Part shown: piece after piece, positions 36,095 to 43,449 of the stretch
Position numbering within the stretch: the stretch's first letter is position 1
Layout: every line of letters begins with the position of its first letter
Assembly: GCA_030427505.1 (NCBI GenBank)
Contig: JAUICH010000001.1
Span: 434,001 to 498,000, forward strand
Origin: Verrucomicrobiia bacterium
GTDB taxonomy: Bacteria > Verrucomicrobiota > Verrucomicrobiia > Verrucomicrobiales > DEV007
Reading direction: 5' to 3'
DNA: 64,000 bases
The notes under the pieces: generated by a model
Seen by the model: the letters and a program-made list of their open reading frames with translations, nothing else
What the model was told of the DNA's origin: nothing
Databases searched by the model: none
Made by a program: the position numbers and the translations under genes

Positions 36095-38014
36095 CTAACT
36101 AAACCGAATCTCCCGATCAATAAAGATCAGGTGCCACAGTTCCAGGATGACCAGGGACATCACCTGTTTCAGGCCCACGAATTCACCTGCCGCCATGGTG
36201 TCCACGAGGTGGCGGACTTTCTTCGGATCGAAGTAGCCGCGTTTCTTCACCTGGCTCTCGTTCAGGGTCAGGTCGATCAGTTCGCGGATCTTGGGATTCT
36301 GGTAGAAATAATCCATCGGAAGGAAGAAAGGATTCTTGGGCCGATTGGTTACTTCGGGAGGTAAGCGCTTCGCCGCCAACCGGCGTTCGATGATCTTGTC
36401 CTTGCTGCCATGGGCCTTCAGGTGAGGCGGCATTTGGAAGGCTAGCTCAATGAGTTCGTGGTCCAGGAAAGGCAGCCGGATTTCCAGGCTGTGGGCCATC
36501 GTGTTTTTATCCTGCCGGATCAGAGCCCAGTCCTGAAGCCACTCGTCGTATTGCAGCTTTAGCAGCCGGTCCAGAAAAGGCGCGCCACTGTCGCGGTCGG
36601 CAGGGTCTTCGGGCTGGATCCAGGACTGCCCGGCGTGCTGCTTAAACTCGTCCGTGTAAATGTCCGTCCGCTCGTCCTGAGCCCAGAGAGTTTTCAGGGC
36701 GAAGTAATTTTCCCGCAGATTGCGCCGGTCGTAGCGGGAGAGGAAGTCCGCGATCCGTTTTTTTCCCTTTTTGCCGAGATCGGCGGGAAACTCGAAAAAC
36801 TGGTTCAGCAGCGCCATGGGCGTCGCGCGGAAGCCGGGCACCATCAGGCCATGATGAATGAAGCCCGGCATCTTGCTCATGTAGCGCTCCACCAGAGGAA
36901 TGATTTTGTGAAACTGGTACCCCGCGAACATTTCGTCTGCTCCCTCGCCGCCCAGCACCACCTTGAACTCGGCGCCGCAGTTCGCCGCCAGCCGGTCAAA
37001 GGCCAGGATCAGAGCATCGCCCACCGGGCGGTCCATCTGGTAAATCACCCTCGGCAGGCGCTCGAAATCTTCCGGCACTACATGAATTTCATGGTGCTTG
37101 GTGCCCAGCAGACGGGCGGTTTCGGCGGCATCCTTGGTTTCGTCGATGCCGGAGTTGAAGCCGATGGAAAAGGTGTGGAGATTGGAGTTGAACTCCCGCG
37201 CCGCCTCCGTGATGAGGGAGGAGTCCACCCCCGCGCTCAGGTAGGAGGAAACCGGCACGTCGCTCCGCATGGTCAGTTTCACGGCGTCCCGGAACTTTGC
37301 TTCCAGTTCTTCCAGGTATTCCCCGTCGCTCTTGTAATTCCGGTCTTTCCGTAGAGGCACGCTCCAGTAGCGCTGAATGCGGATGGCGCCGGAAGGCTTC
37401 AACGTCAGGCTGTGCGCGGCGGGCAAGATGTAAACGTCCGCGAACATCGTTTGCGGCTCCGGCACGTAGCGGAGGCCCAGATAGGGATCAATGGCAGCCA
37501 GGTTCGGAGCGCGTTCGATGAAAGGGCACTCCAGCAAGGCCTTTACCTCGGAGGCGAAGGCAAATTTCCCCTTATGGTGCCAGTAGTAAAAGGGCTTCTG
37601 GCCGCAACGGTCGCGGGCAAAGAAGGTCTCACCCGTTCGCAGATTGTGCACCGCGAAGGCGTACATGCCGTTCAGGCGTTTCGGCAGGTCCTCGCCCCAC
37701 TCTTCGTAGCCGTGGACGAGCACCTCGGTGTCGCAATGCGTCTTAAAAACGTGGCCGCGTTCCTGGAGCTGTTCGCGGAGTTCCACATAGTTGTAAATCT
37801 CCCCGTTCTGCACCACGGCCAGGTCGCGGGTCTCGTTGTAGATGGGCTGATCTCCCCCCGCGAGGTCGATGATGGAGAGCCGGCAGTTCCCCATGGAAAA
37901 ACGCTCGCTCTCGAAGTAGCCGCGCCCGTCCGGACCGCGCAGGTGCAGGGTCTCCGCCATCCTGCGCAGCAGCTCAGGATCGTGATAGCCGGAAAACCCG
38001 AAAATGGCGCACAT
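36095..38014 (-). CDS. asnB: Asparagine synthetase (glutamine-hydrolysing)
   Basis: 639 residues. The N-terminal class II glutamine amidotransferase domain starts MCAIFGFSGYHD, with Cys2 as the nucleophile, then LHLRGPDGRGYFE and VVQNGEIYNYVELRE. The C-terminal synthetase domain carries SYLSAGVDSSLI (the SGG-type ATP pyrophosphatase loop, here SAGVDSS) and VLGGEGADEMFAGY. It transfers ammonia from glutamine to aspartate with ATP. The length (639) is in the range of asnB-type paralogues that also amidate other substrates, for example in surface-polysaccharide modification. It converges on gnd and no glycan-synthesis genes flank it, so asparagine synthesis is the default call. Confidence 0.93.
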   Translation of the reverse strand: MCAIFGFSGYHDPELLRRMAETLHLRGPDGRGYFESERFSMGNCRLSIIDLAGGDQPIYNETRDLAVVQNGEIYNYVELREQLQERGHVFKTHCDTEVLVHGYEEWGEDLPKRLNGMYAFAVHNLRTGETFFARDRCGQKPFYYWHHKGKFAFASEVKALLECPFIERAPNLAAIDPYLGLRYVPEPQTMFADVYILPAAHSLTLKPSGAIRIQRYWSVPLRKDRNYKSDGEYLEELEAKFRDAVKLTMRSDVPVSSYLSAGVDSSLITEAAREFNSNLHTFSIGFNSGIDETKDAAETARLLGTKHHEIHVVPEDFERLPRVIYQMDRPVGDALILAFDRLAANCGAEFKVVLGGEGADEMFAGYQFHKIIPLVERYMSKMPGFIHHGLMVPGFRATPMALLNQFFEFPADLGKKGKKRIADFLSRYDRRNLRENYFALKTLWAQDERTDIYTDEFKQHAGQSWIQPEDPADRDSGAPFLDRLLKLQYDEWLQDWALIRQDKNTMAHSLEIRLPFLDHELIELAFQMPPHLKAHGSKDKIIERRLAAKRLPPEVTNRPKNPFFLPMDYFYQNPKIRELIDLTLNESQVKKRGYFDPKKVRHLVDTMAAGEFVGLKQVMSLVILELWHLIFIDREIRFS

Positions 38015-38183
38015 ACAGGGGGAAACCAGTGGCGTGGTCCGCGAGGGGGGTCAAATGAGAAATGGCGGGAGGCGTTTCCGGATCGTCATTCATTTTGATG
38101 GTCGGGACCTTTCTTTTCGATCCTCAGGAGCGATCCGGTTGTGTTAGATTCGAGCCGCGCACCGAAACAAGCGCGATCCCACC

Positions 38184-38642
38184 ATGGCCGAATCCGATAC
38201 TCCCTCGTCCACTCCCGTCTCAGTGGAGCCGAACACGGCTGACCTCACGACTCTGGCTACTGGGGGGAAACGGGCTGAAATTCCCGAGACCCCGGAACAG
38301 GAACGGAATCGCAAAAAGAATGTCCGTATCTTCCAGGTGTTGCCACTGATTTTGTCGGCGCTTCTGGCGGGACTCGTGTTGTTTGGGGCGTTTTCGGCTG
38401 GAAATGGATCCGGCGGAGCAGGGGAATCCGTCTCAACCCTGGTTGCCGCCGGGCTGTGTATTTTCATCGTGGCGGCAGCCTTTTTGTTTGGAGGATTTGC
38501 CATCGCGCTTGTCTGGAAACGCACTTCTCCGGCTCTCTACGCGCTGCTAGGCGTAGGCATGTCCGCGGCACTGGTCGTCGCGCTGGTGTGCATTGTCTTT
38601 GCGGGCTGTCTCGTGCTGGTGGGGTCGGGATCTTTTCATTGA
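38184..38642 (+). CDS. Small membrane protein, first copy of a tandem family
   Basis: 152 residues. A polar N-terminus beginning MAESDTPSSTPVSVEPNTAD is followed by three hydrophobic segments (LPLILSALLAGLVLFGAF, LVAAGLCIFIVAAAFLFGGF and LLGVGMSAALVVALVCIVFA). The TPVSVEP stretch and the C-terminal block GGFAIALVWKR...ALYALLGVG...VFAGCLVL recur in the gene at 39105-39494 and in the frame-broken stretch 38801-39001, so the three descend from tandem duplication. No characterised family is recognised. The radical SAM enzyme gene follows the cluster on the same strand. Confidence 0.75.
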   Translation: MAESDTPSSTPVSVEPNTADLTTLATGGKRAEIPETPEQERNRKKNVRIFQVLPLILSALLAGLVLFGAFSAGNGSGGAGESVSTLVAAGLCIFIVAAAFLFGGFAIALVWKRTSPALYALLGVGMSAALVVALVCIVFAGCLVLVGSGSFH

Positions 38643-38800
38643 CCCTGTGCGGGTGCCTGACTGCGAAGGCGAGCTGAGACAGAGTGAGTTCAAAAAATCG
38701 AGAAAAACGATAAACGGAAAGTTTCTTTCGATTTTTGTGATGAGGAAGTTGGGTCCACGGTGGGAACTGCTGACCCCTTCATTTCCCGAGCCATGAATGA
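38643..38800. other. Spacer with AT-rich inverted repeat
   Basis: AAAAATCGA at 38693-38701 is repeated inverted as TCGATTTTT at 38728-38736. The 26-base gap and low GC make a strong hairpin unlikely, but the T-run at the end could act as a weak terminator of the first membrane-protein gene. No coding frame seen. Confidence 0.3.
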
Positions 38801-39001
38801 CATCGAAAGAAAACGCCGAAATCAAAGAATCAACAAGACACGGCAAGCACTCGTTCCGTTGGGTTTGCCTGCTGCTGGAGCCAAGTGTCCCCCTGGATGT
38901 TTGCGCTACTTGGATTGGCGCTTTCCGTTGGTGTGATGGTGTCCCTCATCGCTATCGCTTATGCCGGGTGCCTTTTGGTCTTGGAGCGGTTCACCTCTTG
39001 A
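38801..39001 (+). pseudogene. Relict of the tandem membrane-protein family
   Basis: A 67-codon frame without a usable start codon (it opens right after a TGA) reads VGFACCWSQVSPWMFALLGL, then SVGVMVSLIAIAYAGCLLVL, and stops at 38999-39001. It aligns with the C-terminal halves of the flanking paralogues (GGFAIALVWKRTSPALYALLG and GGFAIALVWRREHPFGYALMG, each followed by a helix ending FAGCL). The N-terminal half, including TPVSVEP, is missing. The best explanation is a third copy that lost its 5' half. Two ATG codons at 38793 and 38797 lead into other frames and do not restore it. Confidence 0.7.
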
Positions 39002-39104
39002 GATTCCTGACAAAACCATGCCGGTTACTTTCAAGGCTGTGGAAAACATTTCGGTCTGCCCGGCCCGGCTCTATTTTCCGCCGCACTCTCTCAGGCCCAG
39101 CACC

Positions 39105-39494
39105 ATGGAGAATGGCATCAAACACAGGACTCCGGTTTCCGTCGAACCCAGGGCTGCCCTGATTCCTGGGCGGAATGGAAATTCGCGAAAACAGAAGCGG
39201 CATATCGCGATCAACTGTGGTCTTTTCCTTTCTCTCCCGCTGTTCCTAACTTTCTTCATCAACTGGGGGCTTCAAACCAGTGGCCGGTTTCCAAGGGATA
39301 CTGTCCGCTTGGTGAGCGGTTGGAACTGGCTCCCTCTTTATGGTGGCTTTGCCATCGCTCTCGTTTGGCGGCGGGAGCATCCATTCGGCTATGCGCTGAT
39401 GGGTGTGACGCTCTACGCAATGATCGTGGTCGCGCTGGTGAGCCTGATATTCGCCGGGTGCCTGATGCTGGCCAGCTATCAGGCAAACCATTGA
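39105..39494 (+). CDS. Small membrane protein, third copy of the tandem family
   Basis: 129 residues from ATG 39105, selected because the protein then begins MENGIKHRTPVSVEPRAALI, matching the N-terminus of the first copy (TPVSVEP). An in-frame start at 38961 lies inside the relict copy. Three hydrophobic segments follow: LFLSLPLFLTFFINWGL, WLPLYGGFAIALVW and YALMGVTLYAMIVVALVSLIFAGCLML. Compared with the first copy, the loop between helices 1 and 2 is longer and the C-terminus ends ASYQANH. It lies 38 bases before the radical SAM gene and may be co-transcribed with it. Function unknown. Confidence 0.72.
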   Translation: MENGIKHRTPVSVEPRAALIPGRNGNSRKQKRHIAINCGLFLSLPLFLTFFINWGLQTSGRFPRDTVRLVSGWNWLPLYGGFAIALVWRREHPFGYALMGVTLYAMIVVALVSLIFAGCLMLASYQANH

Positions 39495-39532
39495 TGGAGT
39501 GAGAAAATCTAACATTACCACATTCTTCTCCC

Positions 39533-41092
39533 ATGCGGACAGAACCCGTTTCATTGAGTAATGACGTCTCGAAACAGACTGAAGATCGGTCCCATCCGTC
39601 CAAACTACTCAAGAGCACCCGTGGCCGGTGCCTGGTATGTGGTGGGGACGCGCCAGCGGAGATCTGGCTGGAAGAAGCGCTGGAGAACTCCGCCGCCGAT
39701 CGCGTGATGATCTCCCGCACCTGCGCGGAACACGGAAAGCAGACCAACTGCCTCAGCTCCGACGCCCGCTTTTTCTGGCTGAGCCACGGGCATCCGGAAA
39801 ACGCGGCGGCGGGAACACCCGCCGTGAGCCAGTTTGGACCTGAAACCGGTGGGGGTTGTTGCGGCTCCTTCCGCGGTTGCGAAGCCGGCGCGACCGTTTC
39901 ACCTCCCGCCGCCGAACCTGTCGAAGCCCGGCCCGCGTCGTCTAAGGGCCTTCCCGGTTCGCTGGGCCGCAATGCCCGGCTGCCGCGCGAGTCCGCTTTC
40001 GAAACTCTCTCCACCTGCCTGGCCCTCATTGAGATTGTGGATTCGTGTAACCTGCGCTGCCCGGCCTGCTACGCGGATTCACCGCACGGCGTGGGCAACA
40101 ACCTGAACTACGTGCCCCTGGAAACCCTCCAGGGGCGAATTCAGAGCGCTATCGACCGCAAAGGAGGGCTGGAGATTCTGCAATTCTCTGGCGGCGAACC
40201 GACCCTGCACCCCCAGTTTTTCGAACTGCTGGAATGGGCGCAGTGCCATGAGGGGATCGACTACGTTCTCATCAATACCAATGGTGTGCGCCTGGCCGGC
40301 GACGACGCTTTTCTGGAAGGCTTGCGCGCCGCGATGGAGTGGAAAAACCTCCAACTCTACCTTCAGTTTGACGGTGTGCAGGAGGCCGGACAAGCCACGC
40401 TTCGAGGCCTGGACCTCAGGAAGACCAAAGAACGGGCCATCGAACGCGCCGGTGACGTGGGCCTGCCTTTGACACTGGCCATGACCGTGACGCGCGAAAA
40501 CCTGGGCCATCTCTGGGACGCGGTCCAGTTCGGCCTGCGCTACGATCATGTGCGGGGTATTTGCTTTCAGCCGCTCTTTACGTCCGGGCGGCAGATCCTG
40601 GACCTGGCGGAGTGGCGGTCCGCCGCCACGGAGCGGTTGAACACGGCGGACATCATCGTTTCCGTGGTGGAGCAGAGCGAAGGCGGGCTGCGCTACGAAG
40701 ACTTCACGCCGCTTCCCTGCGGAGATCCTAACTGCGCCACCATCGGTTACCTGCTGAAGGTAAGCGGAGCCGTCCGTTCCATCAGCGATTTTGTGGATTT
40801 TTCCCAAGTACAGGAATTTCTACAGGACCGCGTCCGCTATGAATTGGAGGACCTGTCCCGCTGTGGCTGCGAGAGCGAACCGCTGGGCGAGTTGCTGCAC
40901 GAATTCGAAATGGACGAGAGCCACACCTTCCGCCTGTTGGTAAAACCCTTCATGGATGCCTTTACCTGGGACGAGGACCGGATCGACCGCTGCTGCACCC
41001 ACGTTATCCGTCCGGATGGAAAGCTGGATTCCTTTTGCCGCTACTACGCTCTGGGCGGGCCGGCGGCGCATCCCGCCGGAGCAGAGGCATGA
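39533..41092 (+). CDS. Radical SAM enzyme, tetraether-lipid-synthase (Tes)-like
   Basis: 519 residues. The [4Fe-4S] SAM cluster motif is C172-x3-C176-x2-C179 in VDSCNLRCPACYADSP, with FSGGEPTLHP (residues 218-227) as the SAM-binding GGE motif. An N-terminal CxxC (C33, C36) with C64-AEHG matches a zinc- or cluster-binding element. The C-terminal RCCTHVIRPDGKLDSFCRYY echoes the C-x-H-x4-DG-x3-FC-x-Y/N ending of the archaeal Tes (MJ0619) family, which joins lipid chains to make tetraethers. Residues 90-145 are a low-complexity Gly/Pro/Ala insert. It overlaps the Lgt-like gene by four bases (ATGA), which fits a lipid-related role. Bacterial members are largely uncharacterised, so the substrate is unknown. 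Confidence 0.82.
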   Translation: MRTEPVSLSNDVSKQTEDRSHPSKLLKSTRGRCLVCGGDAPAEIWLEEALENSAADRVMISRTCAEHGKQTNCLSSDARFFWLSHGHPENAAAGTPAVSQFGPETGGGCCGSFRGCEAGATVSPPAAEPVEARPASSKGLPGSLGRNARLPRESAFETLSTCLALIEIVDSCNLRCPACYADSPHGVGNNLNYVPLETLQGRIQSAIDRKGGLEILQFSGGEPTLHPQFFELLEWAQCHEGIDYVLINTNGVRLAGDDAFLEGLRAAMEWKNLQLYLQFDGVQEAGQATLRGLDLRKTKERAIERAGDVGLPLTLAMTVTRENLGHLWDAVQFGLRYDHVRGICFQPLFTSGRQILDLAEWRSAATERLNTADIIVSVVEQSEGGLRYEDFTPLPCGDPNCATIGYLLKVSGAVRSISDFVDFSQVQEFLQDRVRYELEDLSRCGCESEPLGELLHEFEMDESHTFRLLVKPFMDAFTWDEDRIDRCCTHVIRPDGKLDSFCRYYALGGPAAHPAGAEA

Positions 41093-41814
41093 CAACCCCT
41101 TCTCACGCGCTGCCGGGAGGCGCCTACCGGATCGTCATGATCGCGGTGCTGGGACTGTCCTTTCTAGCCTGGGCCTTTGCGGCGCGGCGGGACCGGCGCC
41201 TTCTGGCCATCTATCTGGGAGGGGTGCTGGGCGGCTTCACCGGGGCAAAGCTGGGATATATCTTCGCGGAAATCTGGCAGGTTTGGGGCCAGCCCTACGT
41301 GATTCAAGCCCTGCTGACGGGCAAGACCATCACCGGCGCCTTGTTGGGTGGCTACGCGGGGATAGAAATTGCCAAGCGGGCCGTGAACTATGCCAAACCC
41401 ACGGGAGACTGGTTCGCGTTGGTGGTGCCGTTGGGCGTCGTGGCGGGCCGGATAGGGTGCATCTGTCACGGGTGTTGTTTGGGGGCGCCTCTGTCCGGAG
41501 CAGGTTGGTGGTGGACCGCGGCCGATACCGCGGGGGTGGCCCGCTGGCCGGCAGCCGCGGTGGAGCTGGGGTTCAACGCGGCAGTGGTTCTCTTGTTAGG
41601 AGTCTTGCGGTGGCGGCGGGTCTTGCCCGGTCAGCTATTTCACGTGTATCTCATCTGCTATGGTATTTTTCGCTTCGCCCATGAATTTATCAGGGACACT
41701 CCGCGAATTTGGGGACCGTTTACAGGGTACCATCTCCTTTCCCTGGGACTGATCGTCTTAGGAGTCTGGCGTTTTTGGGCCCGGAGCCGTTCAGCCAGCC
41801 AAACACCGGAGTGA
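41089..41814 (+). CDS. Prolipoprotein diacylglyceryl transferase (Lgt)-like protein
   Basis: 241 residues from the ATG overlapping the radical SAM gene's stop. Six or seven membrane helices with VVAGRIGCICHGCCLGAPL, the Arg/Gly-rich signature of Lgt-family proteins (GRxGCxxxGCC form). HVYLICYGIFRFAHEFIRDT is the C-terminal Lgt block with the conserved Arg/Glu. True Lgt transfers diacylglycerol from phosphatidylglycerol to the lipobox Cys. This shorter, Cys-rich form may be a second Lgt-like protein with a different acceptor or lipid substrate. Coupling to a Tes-like radical SAM enzyme suggests membrane-lipid or lipoprotein modification. A terminator follows at 41841-41867. Confidence 0.82.
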   Translation: MTTPSHALPGGAYRIVMIAVLGLSFLAWAFAARRDRRLLAIYLGGVLGGFTGAKLGYIFAEIWQVWGQPYVIQALLTGKTITGALLGGYAGIEIAKRAVNYAKPTGDWFALVVPLGVVAGRIGCICHGCCLGAPLSGAGWWWTAADTAGVARWPAAAVELGFNAAVVLLLGVLRWRRVLPGQLFHVYLICYGIFRFAHEFIRDTPRIWGPFTGYHLLSLGLIVLGVWRFWARSRSASQTPE

Positions 41815-41840
41815 ATTTCGTGGCCTCGTTTCAGGGCTCT

Positions 41841-41867
41841 CCGCGAGGACTCTTCGCGGAATTTTTT
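41841..41867 (+). terminator. Intrinsic terminator of the radical SAM/Lgt-like operon
   Basis: CCGCGA (41841-41846), a seven-base loop, TCGCGG (41854-41859), then AATTTTTT. The 6-bp stem and T-run lie 26 bases after the Lgt-like stop and fit a Rho-independent terminator. The remaining DNA up to 42074 shows no gene. Confidence 0.75.
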
Positions 41868-42074
41868 GAAACTTTGTTATTGCAAGAAGGGGGGCATTTC
41901 CGCTAGCAATTCGCCCTCTCGCGTCCATAACGGAAATGATGGGTTGTAAACTGCGTGCTTGCAGGTTAGGGATAGTTAGCGTGTTAGGATGTCGAGCCTG
42001 CTTATTATCAAGGCTGAGCATGAATCTGTTCGCCTTTTCCCCTTCCGCCAATCGTAAACTTTCTTCACTGAGTG

Positions 42075-42683
42075 ATGAAGTGTCCTCATTGTTCCATCTT
42101 GGTCCGCGGCGTGCCGCAGGAGGCGGTGTTGCTTGGGCGAGACGCGGAATCAAACTGGGTCGCGGTCATTCAGCGTTGCGGGGCTTGTGGCCGGGTGATC
42201 ATAGAAATTTGTGAAGGAGAGCGGAATGTGCCGGAGCCCCCTTCAGAAGGGGATTTACCGGTCAGCTTCAAACGCCGCCAACTGGTTCAGCCGCTGGCGT
42301 TTCCACACGATCTGGATCGCTGGAGTTTGCCTCTGGAACTGGACCGGGAGTTTCGCGAAGCCTGCCGGGTGCTGGCGGCCAGTCCGCGGGCGGCGGCGGC
42401 ACTCGGCCGCAACTGTCTGAGATCCATCTTGCGTTCTCAGGCTGGCGTTCGGCCAGGCACTCTAGGAGAAGAGATAGATTTCTTTCTTTCGATGGTCGAG
42501 GTACCTGTCCACCTCCGGAATGCAGTAGAGCGACTGCGCCATTTTGGAAACTACCAGGAACATCCGCAGAAATGCGAACACCCGGATTCGCTCTACGAAG
42601 TGTCTCAAGAGGAAGCCCAGCTAACGCTGCAAGTGGTGGAAATCCTGAGCCGTCACTATTTCGGCGAGCGTGAGACGCGCTGA
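42075..42683 (+). CDS. DUF4145-like protein with N-terminal zinc ribbon
   Basis: 202 residues from ATG 42075 (a GTG three bases earlier is also in frame). The first 40 residues hold MKCPHC and RCGACGRV, a four-Cys zinc ribbon. The body LPLELDREFREACRVLAASP, then RAAAALGRNCLRSILRSQ, closely follows the DUF4145 pattern (helical, with SPRAAAALxRRxLQ). DUF4145 appears in restriction-modification and defence contexts and as stand-alone proteins; its biochemical role is not established. The neighbours here (an Lgt-like gene upstream, convergent PEP-CTERM gene downstream) give no defence context, so no function is proposed. Confidence 0.8.
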   Translation: MKCPHCSILVRGVPQEAVLLGRDAESNWVAVIQRCGACGRVIIEICEGERNVPEPPSEGDLPVSFKRRQLVQPLAFPHDLDRWSLPLELDREFREACRVLAASPRAAAALGRNCLRSILRSQAGVRPGTLGEEIDFFLSMVEVPVHLRNAVERLRHFGNYQEHPQKCEHPDSLYEVSQEEAQLTLQVVEILSRHYFGERETR

Positions 42684-42719
42684 CCTTCCAGGGCAGAGAG
42701 GCAGGCAGGGTGCGCCGCG

Positions 42720-43415
42720 TTACTTTGAAGCTAAGGAAGCCACTCTCCTCCGGCGGCGCAGAAAGGCGAAACCGCCCGCCGAGAGCCCTAACAAGGCCAT
42801 CGTGCCAGGTTCCGGCACGGCTTCCGTCTGTAGATCGAAACCATCTCCGCCGGAAGCGTCTACATTGATGCCAGTTTCGCTGCCGGTGTACATCGAATCA
42901 TAAGCACCGTAAATGGCTTCAATGCTAGGATCGCCCAGATCGGGGATGTAGAATTCAGTGACGGAGGGGTCGATTGCTTCGGCGGTTGGGAAAAGCCAGG
43001 CTGGCGATGTCAGGAGAATCCACTCCGTGCCGCCTCCGATGGCCATATCGTTGAGACCCCAGATGAAGGCCCGCTCGCCTGCGGCGAAAACCGTGTTATT
43101 GCTGATGCTGGCGGAACCGCCGAAACTGTCGGCGAAGGGGCCCGTCGTCACATAGCTGACGCTGTTAAAGGTCGTCCAGTTGCTGGCCCACTGATCGATG
43201 TTTGAGCGAGTGGGGGTGAACGAACCCAGGGCATTAAACGCGCCCACGTAAAAGGTGTAGTTTCCGTCGAGTGGGTTGGCAAAGCTATCGACGCTGTCCG
43301 TGGGAGCGAATGAAGTGCCCCAGTCAATGGTATCGGCGGAAAGTTGAGCGGGCAGATACCAGGAGAAAACGACAGCGCTGAAGAGGGCCGCGAATAGTGT
43401 CTTGCTCTGGTTCAC
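42720..43415 (-). CDS. PEP-CTERM sorting-domain protein
   Basis: 231 residues from a GTG at 43415; the frame continues upstream, but that part overlaps the secretin gene and lacks a signal. The start VNQSKTLFAALFSAVVFSWY is a plausible signal peptide (cleavage near LSADTID). The mature part is Ser/Thr/Asn-rich and beta-prone. The C-terminus is AVPEPGTMALLGLSAGGFAF followed by LRRRRR: the VPEP motif, a hydrophobic helix and an Arg cluster, the PEP-CTERM signal recognised by exosortases. The protein should be anchored, cleaved and exported to the surface or extracellular matrix. No exosortase lies in the window. It is co-directional with and 34 bases after the secretin gene, so co-transcription is possible. 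Confidence 0.82.
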   Translation of the reverse strand: MNQSKTLFAALFSAVVFSWYLPAQLSADTIDWGTSFAPTDSVDSFANPLDGNYTFYVGAFNALGSFTPTRSNIDQWASNWTTFNSVSYVTTGPFADSFGGSASISNNTVFAAGERAFIWGLNDMAIGGGTEWILLTSPAWLFPTAEAIDPSVTEFYIPDLGDPSIEAIYGAYDSMYTGSETGINVDASGGDGFDLQTEAVPEPGTMALLGLSAGGFAFLRRRRRVASLASK

Positions 43416-43449
43416 GATGAAAGATGAGGTGATGGTTCTGTCAGGGTAG

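Noticed and set aside
38793-38930. Short frame MNDIERKRRN... in the tandem membrane-protein region
   Set aside because: It stops after about 45 codons and does not match the paralogues; the paralogous frame is a different one (38801-39001).
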